A DNA stretch of 64,000 nt from Rhizoclosmatium globosum (taxonomy: Eukaryota > Chytridiomycota > Chytridiomycetes > Chytridiales > Chytriomycetaceae). The notes below the pieces were generated by a model. It was not told the origin of the DNA, did not search any database, and saw nothing but the letters and a program-made list of their open reading frames with translations. The stretch lies in the NCBI GenBank assembly GCA_002104985.1, contig MCGO01000032.1, positions 248,001 through 312,000 of the forward strand. Direction: 5' to 3'. Each line of letters begins with the position of its first letter. Position 1 is the stretch's first letter. A program made the position numbers and the translations under genes. Positions 47,401 to 57,445 of this stretch are shown here, piece after piece.

Positions 47401-47453
47401 TCCATATCATCTATTTCTGAGTAAAATGTCACTAGTTTTTTTGTTTTGGAAAG

Positions 47454-48343
47454 ATGGAAGACGCAGACGACTGGCCACAGCCTCTAGACCTTCAAAAGTG
47501 TTCCTTACGCGATATATTTTCATTTTCTTGGTAAGGTTGTATACCGGACGTTCCTCGTTGAGAACATCGAGCTGAACGAGTCCAACTTACAGGTTGTCAG
47601 CCACCGAGGAATATAACACCATGAATGACACTGAGGACACCATCTTATTATGGCTTCGAACAGATGACGAGGATCGTGTGGCTTCAGATAAGACAACTCT
47701 TGGAAAGTCGCGTACAGCATCAGTGTTACGAGAGTTTGAAGAATCCAAGTCCCGATCTCAGAGCCTCTCGCGTACAACAGGTCACCATATTCCTCGCTCA
47801 TGTACTCGAAACACATCAGAAGCAACGCTGATGGAAGTCGACGTGGACAGTATCTTTCAAACGGCCTTTGAACAACCTCAGTCCTCGATTCCAACCAACC
47901 ACGCAAAGCTCAAAAATGAGCTATCAGCTCCTGCTATACCTATTCTGTCCAACTCGTCTTTATTCTCTAACGGCCAACTCCAAGAACATCCAATCAGAAC
48001 ACGAACCCTTTCTTCCACCTCCTCCCAACAATCTTCCACCATTCATTCACAGTCACGAATACCAACTCTCTCATCAAACAAAAAATCTATGCTGAATAAC
48101 AGTCCAACCAAAATACCTTCACCCTCAAATAATCAAAAACAAAATGATGCTTTTATTGCACCCAAACCATCTGCATTGTTGGATTCTTCTTCGAAACAAA
48201 ATCAAAACGCGTCTCCGTTTCCAAGAAGGTTTAAGACTGCTTCGGGAGCTTCTGTGTCATTCGTTTCACGCACTTCATCTACACAGTCGTTTGATGGTTT
48301 GCTTGGCGTTTCAGCTGTTGAGAGAAGGGGTGGAAGGAGTTAA
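47454..48343 (+). CDS. Ser/Asn-rich disordered protein (unknown)
   Basis: Two exons: ATG 47454 (MEDADDWPQPLDLQKCSLRD) joined over an intron at about 47537-47591 to LSATEEYNTMNDTEDTILLW. The remaining 230 residues are rich in Ser, Thr, Gln and Asn with basic patches (LSSNKKSMLNNSPTKIPSPS) and no folded domain. An acidic, Trp-containing N-terminus with a Ser-rich basic body suggests a regulatory or cytoskeleton-binding protein, but nothing is recognised. Confidence 0.6.
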
Positions 48344-48450
48344 GCGGAGGATACACAGAATCTACTACTTAAACAACAATAAATTAAAAAAGAATACGGG
48401 CACTTATTTGGACGCAGATTGTCGTGAAACAAAGAAAATCAGAATCCAAA

Positions 48451-49569
48451 ATGAGAGACCGTGGTATCCTGTCACCTGAAGTTACACATCGGATCGGAAA
48501 CTGGTGTGAAGAGTCTGTCTTGCGCGAGGTAAGGCCGTCGTCTTGCTGAACTCTGCAGTACAAGAATATCGAGTATCAGATCTACACGATTCCTCGTCCT
48601 TCCATCCACCAATAATACACCGTCACTCTAATCTGTAATATTCACGTTAACAGGAACAACTAAAGGCTTCCTCGGAAAACTCAACGCCGGAACCCTCCTC
48701 ACCCAACGCCATGCCCTCAAGATGCAAATGGCTCTCCAACCCACAGGCCCGCTCTCCAAAACATTCCAGTTCCATCAACCCTGCATGATCAAAAACACAG
48801 GCACAAACGGATACCTCAGCGTCGACCTCCCCGACACGTTTCCAGACAACGTGACGGAAAGCGATGTGTTCCATGTGACGACTGCGGAGCCGGTAAGGGA
48901 TAGACATGGGAAGATTGTTCCAACTGCGAGAAGTACAATGACGCTTGTTCCTATTGACGCGTATGAGCGGATTGGGTTGACGGATTCGACGATTCGGTTT
49001 GGAGAGAAGTTCCATATTCAGATTTCTGGGGCGTTGGTTGAAAAGCCGGTAATTATTATGATCGTTTTGGATTTTATTTGGTGCTGATGCTGTAATTTGC
49101 GGGGGCAGATGTACCTGTGCTCTGTGCACAAGAATATTAGCCAGCAGTCTCGGAAGCTCAAGAACCAGCCAGCGTATCTGTCCTTCAAGAAAAACGCATT
49201 TGCAGAGTGGCAGATTATGCATCCTGACACAAGTATCGCGTTGGAGATGGAGGGAAAGCCAGTCCCAGTATGAAATCTTGTTGATTTGAAAATCAACTAA
49301 AAAGCATGCAATATAGGTCAACACTCCATTCTACATCTATCACCCATTGACTGGAGCAGGTCTTCGTTCTGAATCTGGAGCGCGTACAAGAATTAGGTAC
49401 TAGATCTCGTCGATTGTTATAACTTATTAACATTTTCACTCGACGCAGGAACGACTTTGGTTGTGAATGGGATGTAGACTGTGAGAAAGTTCATGGATAT
49501 CTCACAAAGTTCCGCGAGGCCGAATGGACACGTTGGGTTTTCGAGATTGATGAATCAACTTCGAAATAG
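48451..49569 (+). CDS. CFAP161: Cilia- and flagella-associated protein 161
   Basis: Microtubule inner protein of the axonemal doublet. From ATG 48451: RIGNWCEESVLRE, then (after an intron at about 48527-48652) FLGKLNAGTLLTQRHALKMQ, a central beta-rich region (MIKNTGTNGYLSVDLPD, SDVFHVTTAEPV, TMTLVPID), EKFHIQISGALVEKP, MYLCSVHKNI, LEMEGKPVPVNTPFYIYHPL and a C-terminal ND-FGCEWDVDCEKVHGYL block. Order and key words agree with animal CFAP161 (RIGNW, LLIQR, GFPVP-like, INHCHT-like regions). Introns at about 49050-49109, 49269-49317 and 49396-49448. Stop 49567-49569. Confidence 0.88.
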
Positions 49570-49643
49570 TGACAAACGCGAGGAGTTCAACTATTTTATT
49601 CAAGCAACAAATAAAAGAAAATAAAGGTGTTATTAGGCTGCTG

Positions 49644-50635
49644 TCAAGCATGGTACTGGCATTTGGGTCTGTAATTTTCGCAACGAGTTTCATCATCCAA
49701 AATAGTGTCGCAAAGATCCGAGTGTGCTGTGCAACGCGTGCCGGCCAATTTTACAGGTCTTCTGCAAAGACGCTCTGCTTTGTTTTTATATCCACATCGT
49801 GGCTTTGAACCATCATAAGGCGGTGGGGATTCTTTTTGGCTCGGCCCTCCGTCATCCCGCGCTTCAGCTTGAGAACTACAACGATTTAGTTTTTTATCTC
49901 ATAAGGAAAAAGTTCGTTCACCTGATTGTAAGCTTGTCAATTCGATGAGCTAAATCTGCATCCGACTTCAATGTACCGAGATCGTTCTCAGAAAACCTCG
50001 ATTCGGGAACCAAAGCAACTGCAGTCGTTTTAATTAGTTATACAGTACGAAAATCACCTTACCTCTAATTCGTTGTCGTTTATCGTTTTTCTTGGAGGGC
50101 CCAACCGAGTGTTCATCATTTTTGTCATGATCGCCACTTGCCTTCTTCAGTTCAGCAAGCTTTTCCTGCAGGTGATACAGTATTTCGGCTTCCCATTTTC
50201 TGTGAAATTGCTACACTTGTCAGAGATACAAACTGGCAATTCCTCAGTTTTTTGGATACGATTGACAACATTTTTGAGTGTTGGAAGTATGGTGCATAAA
50301 GTATTTGTCTCATGCAGTTGGAGAACCTTGTCAGTGTGGGTGTCTCCAAGGGCTGCGAGTGCCATCGCTGTCGCTGCTATATCGGCCATCGTAGCTTTGA
50401 ATTGTCTCATCTTGTCATCATCTGTGGAAAGCGGACGAGGAGAGTGGCATTATGTTGAGATGAGAGGAGGGGGGGGGGGGGGGGGGGGCATGAAGGAGCT
50501 GCAGAGAATATATTCTGGAGCAGCAACTCGATCCGATCCAGTTGAGTCAATTCCGTATGGCTTGACGCTCTTGAGGCAAGGAGAAAGACCCCAACCCAAT
50601 GAATGGTCGTATTGGGTCAAGTCGTCCTCCAACAT
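49644..50635 (-). CDS. Cys/His-rich protein with tandem C-C-C-H motifs (unknown)
   Basis: Minus-strand reading from about 50635 (MLEDDLTQYDHS) to the stop at 49644. A polyproline stretch is encoded by the 20-bp G run on +, where the frame changes. Then come a helical part (FKATMADIAATAMALAALGD), a CxxxxC...CxxC zinc-ribbon-like patch (CISDKC, YCITC) and, in the last exon, two similar units: C-x9-C-x10-C-x2-H (from RCGYKNK) and C-x9-C-x6-C-x2-H (ending CQYHA). The repeat resembles the zf-C3Hc3H class seen in KANSL2/INO80D, but this is weak. Introns are likely between 49780 and 50150. Start and exon chain uncertain. Confidence 0.45.
50469..50488 (+). repeat. G20 homopolymer
   Basis: Twenty consecutive G. 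On - it encodes polyproline in the Cys/His-rich gene. The length is likely unreliable, and the frame changes here. Confidence 0.9.
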
Positions 50636-50772
50636 TTTGATGAAGTTGTTTGATCTCCAAACGAGTGCGAAATTTTAAGGAATTTGAGGAGGGCCCTCGA
50701 GGGCCCCTCAATCAATGATGAAATATAAGAACGAAGCATCATCAGATACTCTCTTACCACAGCAACCAAAAA

Positions 50773-51054
50773 ATGAAAAACAGAGTTTTCAAAGTGGATA
50801 GCGGCTCTGACAGTGACGATGATGCCTTGTCTTCTGCGATGAATAGCCTCACACTCTGCCACTCGTCTATTTCCAGCCTCGCAATGGAAGCACGCCTCCC
50901 CGTCTTGGTCCTGGTTTCTTGAATAGCGGTAGATATTATCAGGCTGCGGAAGCAGACGTATTTACGATACATCGAAGAAGCCCCCAAGGAATGCTGGAAT
51001 TGTTACAGTCGTGATCATTGGAGAAAGGATTGCCCCTGGGGTAGACGTTACTAA
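50773..51054 (+). pseudogene. Small CCHC zinc-knuckle gene with an in-frame stop
   Basis: 94 codons from ATG 50773 (MKNRVFKVDSGSDSDDD) to TAA 51052, in one frame but with TGA at 50920-50922. The end has a perfect CCHC knuckle, CWNCYSRDHWRKDC (C-x2-C-x4-H-x4-C), typical of RNA- or single-strand-DNA-binding proteins. Spliced or corrected, the protein would be under 100 residues. It could be a remnant of a larger gene or a real gene with a sequence error. Confidence 0.4.
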
Positions 51055-51155
51055 GTTGTTAGAACAATACCAAATAAACATTGAATAGTCGTCCATAATT
51101 TCTTGCCCTCATAGTTAATTCCCAACACATTTATTATACAAAAATATTAGATAAA

Positions 51156-52472
51156 TCAATCGGAATCTTCGTCCTTTTTGGCCTCTTGAGCCTTCTTTCT
51201 CGCCAGGTACCTCGCCCGAGCATCCAAAACAACATCCTCAGTGGCCTTCCTCGCCATACTTGCTGCAACGGCTTCCTTCTCTTTCGCAATTTCCGCCGCT
51301 CTCTTTGCATCACCTTCTCGTTTCTGTCTCTCTGTCTCTTCAAGTAACCGCAACGCCTGTTCTTCTTTCGCCCTCCGTTTCTCCATTTCCGCATGTTTCC
51401 GTTCCCGTTCTTCACGTTCTTTAGCACGTTGTTCGGCAGCAGCACGACGGCGATCCGCTTCGTCTTGTTCGCGTTCTTCGTTCAGGGTACGTATTTTTGT
51501 GCGTGAGATATTGAGACCGCCTTTTAAGAGAGCACTGTGCAATACATTTTAAGTTGATTTGAATAAATGTGCTGAATACGCACCGTTTATCCACGATTTC
51601 GTTGTCAGCATTGATTTTCAGTTCCCCGCGTTTGATGGCTTCCTCTAGTTTCTCCTTCTCTTCCAACTCCTTTTCCTTCACGCGTCGTTCTCGTTCAGCA
51701 GTTGCCGCAGCAATTTCTTCAGCAGTCAGGTTTGCGCCGGTAGACAGTTCCGCGTGAGAATCCAGCAAGGACCTGTAGAACTCAGCCATATCGCCGCCAC
51801 TTCTCTGCAGCGCCTCCCTCCTCCTTTCCTCGTCTTCGAGTCTGCGCAGTTCCTTCTGGCGTTCCTTGTACGCTTCTGTGACGAAGGCGTCCTTGTCGCC
51901 AAACAGATCGCCTTCGAGTGCCCGTTCCTTCGCGACTTTTCTGTCTTCGACGCGCTCGAGTTCGATTTTGCGATTGAGAGAAGCTTTTAGAAGGTTTTCG
52001 ACGTAGCGCGGCTTCTTGCGACCGGTTGCGGCATCGACGTCGCCGAGGTCTCGTTTGCGACGTTGGGCGTCCTCGGCCTCCTTCATTGCATCGTAGGCTT
52101 AATGTGGTTGGATGAGTGCTTTTAATAAGAAGAAGAACGAGGAAACACACCGCCGTCGTAGTCAAAGATGGATGCATCTTCTTCAAGCGCCTTCTTCTTT
52201 TCGCGCTCCGTCTTGGCCGATGCCGCCGCCTGCGCCGCCCGAACAATCTCCCGATTCGCCTTTTTGATGTCCGAATCTTTGGTGGCGGTGGTGGTTGTGT
52301 CGTTGTCGTCGTCGTCGGATGACTCGAGGGCGTCCCGGAACACGGATGCCGCTGCTGCTTTTCGAACGGGTCCGCTTCCGGCTTTGCTGAGGGGCGGTGC
52401 GGATGCCTTCTTGATCAGCCCAAATTGGACACTGCCGCCTTGGACGTTGCGCAGTGATCCGTTGGACGACAT
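51156..52472 (-). CDS. NSRP1: Nuclear speckle splicing regulatory protein 1
   Basis: Homologue of NSRP1/CCDC55 (DUF2040), a nuclear coiled-coil splicing regulator. From ATG 52472 (MSSNGSLRNVQGG): FGLIKK near the N-terminus, an acidic ESSDDDDND patch, EEDASIFDYDG, RKKPRYVENLLKAS, the block FGDKDAFVTEAYKERQKEL, GDMAEFYRSLLDS, and after the last intron a Glu/Arg-rich helix ending LDARARYLARKKAQ. These match the family's ordered blocks (KPKYIHNLL, DKEAFVTSAYK, FYRHLL, ARDRYLAR). Three exons, introns about 51548-51583 and 52099-52151. The first exon is partly duplicated at 53934-53985. Confidence 0.9.
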
Positions 52473-52492
52473 GTTTTTATTGGAAGAAAGAA

Positions 52493-53500
52493 TTAAAACA
52501 AGAGAACAGAAGAAATTATAGCAGACAAGCTAGGACTGCATCGACAGCAGCCCCAGAGAACGTGTGGTAACCACAGAGGAGCAGAAGCTTGGACAACTGG
52601 AGCTACGATTCCAGTACGGTTCTTGACTGGGAATGGCTTGCCATCAATAGTGAAGTTGTCTGCATTCGAAAAGCCATTTCCATCCAAAAACAATTGGTAT
52701 GGGGCTGAAAACTTGGAAAGAGAGTCTGGGATAGCTCCTGTGATTTGATTGTTGGAAACATCCCTATCATTGTGGATTATCATTAGATTTTGATAGAAGG
52801 AAACAACTCATTCAACACTTACAAATAACAAAGGTTGTTGAGGACGTCAGCTTGACCAACCGAATCAATATTCGTCAAATTGTTGTGGGCCATTGACAAC
52901 AACGCGAGTTTGGATGGTAACGTGGACAAGGAGCCAGTGATTTGGTTATCATCCAAGTACAAAATAACTACATTGGATGATTCCAACGAGAACCCCTTAA
53001 GTTGATTTCTCATTGCGCTACTGTGAACAAAGAGTTGAAAAAAACAACAAGACATTAGCGACTGCGAACAACATGCAATAATTACATGAAACGAAGCGAT
53101 GCCGGAACCTTGGACTGATCAATCGTCCCCGTAAGATTGTTTCCATTCAAATATCTAAAAAAAAAAGTTATGCGATCACCACAGAAAATTTAGAGATTGA
53201 TTGAAATTCAAAAAAATTGTAACACGCTCCTTGAAAGTACTTACACTGTGTCCAAGACAGTCATTCCACTCAAGTCGGGGAAGGCAACGCCTGCAAGTTC
53301 AGTCTTGTTCTCGAACGCCAAAGACATGATGTTGTTGTTGCGGTCACAGATAATTGGGATGCTTGACGACGGAGGGTGCACGGGGCAACAAGTGGAGTTG
53401 TAGCCGAGAGTTGGGAAGGCTGCATTCAAGCGGTCGCAATCAGAGGCAGCGGCGCAGCAACGGCAGAAAGGAGGACCGAGACGATCAAATTGAGTTGCAT
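52493..53500 (-). CDS. Secreted leucine-rich-repeat protein, copy A
   Basis: From ATG 53500 (MQLNLIVSVLLS) a signal peptide, an N-terminal Cys cap (CDRLNAAFPTLGYNSTCCPV), then plant/amoeba-style LRRs (VVILYLDDNQITGSLSTLPS, LALLSMAHNNLTNI, LDVSNNQITGAIPDSLSK) and a hydrophobic C-terminus (SLSAIISSVLLF) that could be a GPI signal or membrane anchor. Four or five exons with introns of about 45-70 nt, one falling in each repeat. The frame breaks by one base within the signal peptide (near 53448) compared with copy B. The stop is 20 bp upstream of the NSRP1 start codon on the same strand. A binding role at the cell surface is likely; the partner is unknown. Confidence 0.75.
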
Positions 53501-53702
53501 CTTGCTTGTGAGTTTTTTTGGGGGGTTATTCTTTTTTGAATGTGCTATTCCACTTGAAGTGGTGGATAAAAATGACTCCATCCACTCAAAAAATCATGGA
53601 TTGAAAATTGCAACCACCAAAACTAGAACGCCAAGATTTTTTCCCGATTCAGCCGCCAGGAAAGAGATTGAATACGAGCGGCATTGGGAAGTGCGACACA
53701 GA

Positions 53703-53882
53703 ATGGCGCTTTCAGCTAGCAATCAAGATTTACTGACGAAGCAGCCGCCGTAAAAATTACCAAAGATACACAGTTTTACGGAAACTGTGACTCTAGCTTA
53801 TGTATCTACCGGCAGCAAGCGGAGAAAATGATATTGCCACGCGTGATATCCTCTGGAAACATGCCACCCTTTCCCCGCATAT
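53703..53882 (+). pseudogene. 5' fragment of the F-box gene (inner duplication stub)
   Basis: Diverged copy of the start of the gene at 55217. It begins MALSASNQDLLTKQPP and then loses the frame (TAA after QPP). The nucleotide match continues to about 53862 (GATATCCTCTGGAA) and then ends. No F-box can be made. Confidence 0.8.
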
Positions 53883-53927
53883 GCTTCTGCCCCGTCTTTG
53901 TTGAGTGTCGGTGCTGACCACTTTTTA

Positions 53928-55017
53928 TTAAACAAATTGGACGCTGCCGCCTTGGACGTTGCGCAAATAATCCGTTCGATGACATGTTTTTATTGGAAAG
54001 AAACGGGAAAGAAGAGAGTCTAAAACAAGAGGCAAAGAAATTATAGCCGACAGGCTAAGGACTGCCCCGATGGAAGCGCCAGAGATACGCGTGATAACCG
54101 TACCAGGAGCAGAGGCTTGCACACCTGGAGTTGAGATTCCAGCACGGTTCTGGACTGGGAATGGCTTTCCATTAATGGTGAATTGTCTGCATTCGAAAAA
54201 CCGTTGCCATCCAAGTGCAATTGGGATGGGTATGGAAAAGTGGAAAGAGACGCCGGGATAGCTCCTGTGATTTGGTTGTTGGAAACGTCCCTATCATTAT
54301 CACATTAAATTCGTATAGTAGAATTGAGAAACAGTTCACATAACACTTACAAATAACAAAGGCTCTTGAGGGCGTCAACTTGCCCAACCGTGTCAATATT
54401 CGTCAAATTGTTGTTGGCAATTGACAATAACTGGAGCTTGGATGGCAACGTGGACAAGGAGCCAGTGATTTGGTTATCATCCAAGTACAAAAGTCACATT
54501 AGATGATGCCAAAGAGAACGCCGTAAGTTGATTTCCCGTTGCTTTACTGTAAACCATAGTGTTCAAACATAAACCAGTAACGATTATGAACAACATTCGA
54601 TAGTTACATGAAACGCAGCGACGCAGGAACCTTGGACTGATCAATCGTACCCGTAAGCTTATTACCATTCAAATACCTGCAAACAAATGTTTTTTTTGGA
54701 TAATTGATTAAAATTCGAAAGTGGGAAAGCGACACTCAATCTGGAAACACTCACACTGTTCCCAACACAGTCATTCCGCTCAAGTCAGGGAACGCAACGC
54801 CTGCAAGTTCAGTCTTGTTGTCGAACATCAACGCCATGATGTTGTTGTTGCGGTCACACATGATTGGGATGCTTGACGATGGTGGATTCACAGGGCAACA
54901 TGTAGAGTTGTAACCGAGAGTTGGGAAGGCTGCGTTCAAGCGGTCGCAATCAGATGCGGCGGCGGCGGCGGCAGCAATGGCAAAGAGGAGGACAGGGACA
55001 ATCAAATTCAATTGCAT
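53928..55017 (-). CDS. Secreted leucine-rich-repeat protein, copy B
   Basis: Paralogue of the gene at 52493. ATG 55017 opens a clean signal peptide (MQLNLIVPVLLFAIAAAAAA) followed by SDCDRLNAAFPTLG, the Cys cap, LRR exons (MSLMF-type, LTNIDTVGQ, GAIPAS) and a C-terminal hydrophobic segment (SIGAVLSLSAIISLPLVL). Unlike copy A the last frame does not stop there but continues through the duplicated NSRP1 start into LRNVQGGSVQFV before its stop at 53928. One base fewer than copy A after ATTTCT explains the difference. It may be a real C-terminal extension or an indel artefact. Frame changes in the middle exons (near 54180 and 54490) also need checking. Confidence 0.7.
53934..53985 (-). pseudogene. 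NSRP1 exon 1 fragment (inner duplication stub)
   Basis: Matches 52430-52472 and its 5' flank: the start-codon region and the LRNVQGGSVQF codons are kept, the rest of NSRP1 is absent. Confidence 0.8.
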
Positions 55018-55216
55018 CGCTTTTGTTGGTCTTTTTTTTTTGAGTTTGCATGTCAATGAAAATACTATTTGTGACTCCAACCACTCAATCAGAGTTAAAT
55101 TCCATCTGCGAGAGAACGGCTTAATAACGAACGGAACGCCAAGAGAGCTGTCCAGGAATTCAGTGCTCGAGAAAGAAATTGAACCAAAAAATTCGAAGTG
55201 GCAAGGAAGTGGACAA

Positions 55217-56073
55217 ATGCCGCTTTCAACCAATCATCAAGATTTACTGACGAAACAGCCGCCGGAAATAATCACCAAGATATTCAGCTTCTTGGATGCC
55301 GTCACTCTAGCTCATGCATCTGCAGTCAGCAAGCGGATGAATGATATCGCAACACAGGATATCCTCTGGAAGCAGCTCTGGTAACCAAAACAACTCTACC
55401 CATGAAACATATCGCTAATCAACTTCCCTGACACAGTAAAACTCGATGGGCCTCAAAGAAACACCAAGACCTCTCAATCCATCCATTCGTAGACTGTACC
55501 CCAATCCTCGACAAACTCACTCGCCCCGAAAAGCTTCGACTCCTACAACGCCGTGTCTTCAAACAACCTGGCATAGAACTCGAACCGGATGATGTCTTGG
55601 ATACCCTTGTCATTCAAACAACGCCGCATGGGATTAAAGGCGTTTATGTGTATGTACCTGTACGGTGTGGGAAATGGCAGGCGTCGTATATTGCGGCTGA
55701 GTTGGATAGATTTAGGGTTGATTTGACGAAGGTTGAGTTGTGTTTGTATGAGTGGGAGTTTAGTCTTGGCGGAGGTATGTTCTTACTATTCTCCACGAAT
55801 ATAAGTGTATTAATTTGGAGCTTAGATCCTGAGAAGGAACGAATACGGTTTTGGCAGAACGGTTGGAGGGGGCTTGATGACACACCGGAAATAGTTGAGA
55901 CGTGGCCCTACAAGTTTCCTTACAAGTTCGTAAACAATAAGCTGAAGATTGGGCCTTGGTTTTTGGGCCTCCTGTTCGGTTGGATGATTGGGGATGGGAG
56001 TTTGATTATACGCGGTGTACACGTCCGTAGATCCAGAGAGATCATCTGCATCGAATTAAATAGAGTTGATTAA
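55217..56073 (+). CDS. F-box protein
   Basis: ATG 55217 (MPLSTNHQDLLTKQPP) leads into an F-box: EIITKIFSFLDAVTLAHASAVSKRMNDIA in pieces, ending DILWKQLW, the usual helix pattern that binds SKP1 of an SCF ubiquitin ligase. After an intron (about 55381-55437) comes TRWASKKHQDLSIHPF and a C-terminal domain of about 150 residues (IQTTPHGIKGVYVYVPVRCG, KVELCLYEWEFSLGG, ERIRFWQNGWRGLD) that I do not recognise; it probably selects the substrate. A further intron near 55775-55826 is likely. The stop is at 56071-56073. The outer (right-hand) edge of the segmental duplication lies inside exon 1. Confidence 0.78.
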
Positions 56074-56136
56074 ACATGTGCAGATTTATTGGTACCATGT
56101 CTTGAATATTGATCCCTTGAGAGAGTGTGTGTGTAA

Positions 56137-57342
56137 TTACAAGCGCATTATTTCTTGATACACAAAAACTTGTGTCGAGCTTGCCAATCGGTAGTCTGAC
56201 ATGCGACAGAACAGTACCTTGCTTGCTTGCAACGCGAGCATTTGGATAACAGACTTTTTGTCCACTGCCATCAACGTGTCCAGCTTTTTTATGACATTGT
56301 AAACTGTAACATGAATCATTGAAAGTGTACTTGTCCCATATCTACAGAAAACGTAATTTAGCAAGGCTTGTAATAGAAAAACGACCTGAGGGGAAAAGTT
56401 ACCTCCTGCATAATCTGCGCAGAGAGTGCCTTGGATTGCGATGATATGAATTCCCAATTATAATTGACAGTCGGAGATCGCATAGTATCGAGAATCTCTA
56501 AGGCGAGTTCGAGCGTAGCTCTCTTCAGCTGAACCACAGCTTCATCAGGCACTTCGCTTGATCCGCTGAATTGCGCTGTAGAAATGCGCTCTTTGATGTA
56601 TTCTCTTGCAGTGCGATACATTCGGGCGTCTGAGTCCACAATGACGCTCCCGTTCATTCCGACTTTGAACGTCATAGCAGGCTCGGCAGTGCGATCCTCA
56701 AGAATAACTCCAAACTGCACCAGTTCCTTGACCACCTGCACATCGAATATCAACCCTTCATCGCGATGCGCCGCACCGTCCGGAATAAAGAGGACATTTG
56801 CATGCTTCGGATTCGCTCTCTTGAAACGATCTTCAAGCTTCTTTGCGAAATCGGCGCGACCGCGAGTAATCTTGTGAGAAATGAGGATGGAGAGGATGGA
56901 CGCGGATTCGAGAGCTGGAGCGGCGCCAAGGAGAACATTCAAGAAGAGGGCCCAGTGTTCGGGCTTCCATTTAGTCATATCCCACACGACTTCTGATTGG
57001 TCGTCGTTTGTTTTGCGCCACTCGACCTTTGTTTTGTGTTAGTTTAGCGGCAACAACAGCAACAACGAACAACAACACCTGGCCAACTAGAATCTCTCTT
57101 GGCTTCACGCCCACCGAATTTGGATCGGCGAACGAGGCGCTGAGACCGAGGCCGATGCTCGTGCCAAAGTCGACGGTCGATGCAGATCCATCCGCCGCGG
57201 ATTCATCCATGAAACAGACAAGCGTCAGACTGAGTGGCAAACCATTGCTCTTGATTGCGCGTGTCTCAATGTTGTGCCACTCAAATGCTGCTTCAGTTAC
57301 TTGCTTTTGGATGGCGTTCAGGGCTGGAGTCTTGGTTGCCAT
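56137..57342 (-). CDS. Protein of unknown function
   Basis: From ATG 57342 (MATKTPALNAIQKQVTEAA): exon 1 encodes FEWHNIETRAIKSNGLPLSL and a Gly/Ser/Ala-rich stretch; after an intron (about 57025-57085) a helical, conserved-looking region follows (WKPEHWALFLNVLLGAAP, ASILSILISHKITRGRADF, FDVQVVKELVQFGVILED, LKRATLELALEILDTM) and a C-terminal exon (MIHVTVYNVIKKLDTLMA, SVIQMLALQASKVLFC). No TM segment, no motif I know. Composition suggests a folded alpha-helical cytosolic protein. Introns also near 56341-56402. Confidence 0.6.
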
Positions 57343-57445
57343 CTTGACTTTGACTTTAATGAGTTAAGAAACTAGAAAAAAGAGTGGAAAAAAGATAATA
57401 GATAATTATCCGATAGAACTTTATTCAGATCTCGTCTCACTAAAT

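Larger units (their letters stand above)
52430..55380. repeat. Tandem segmental duplication (two units of about 1.43 kb)
   Basis: 52430-53862 is duplicated, diverged, at 53934-55380. Each unit holds, in order, the first bases of NSRP1, the LRR gene and the 5' part of the F-box gene. Matching landmarks: TGGACGTTGCGCA (52440/53951), GAGCCAGTGATTTGGTTATC (52930/54459), GATTTACTGACGAA (53727/55243) and GATATCCTCTGGAA (53849/55358). The outer copies of NSRP1 (left) and F-box (right) are full; the inner copies are stubs. Confidence 0.88.

Noticed and set aside
50469..50488. G20 run as a G-quadruplex regulatory element
   Set aside because: It reads as polyproline on the minus strand and is more simply a homopolymer of uncertain length.
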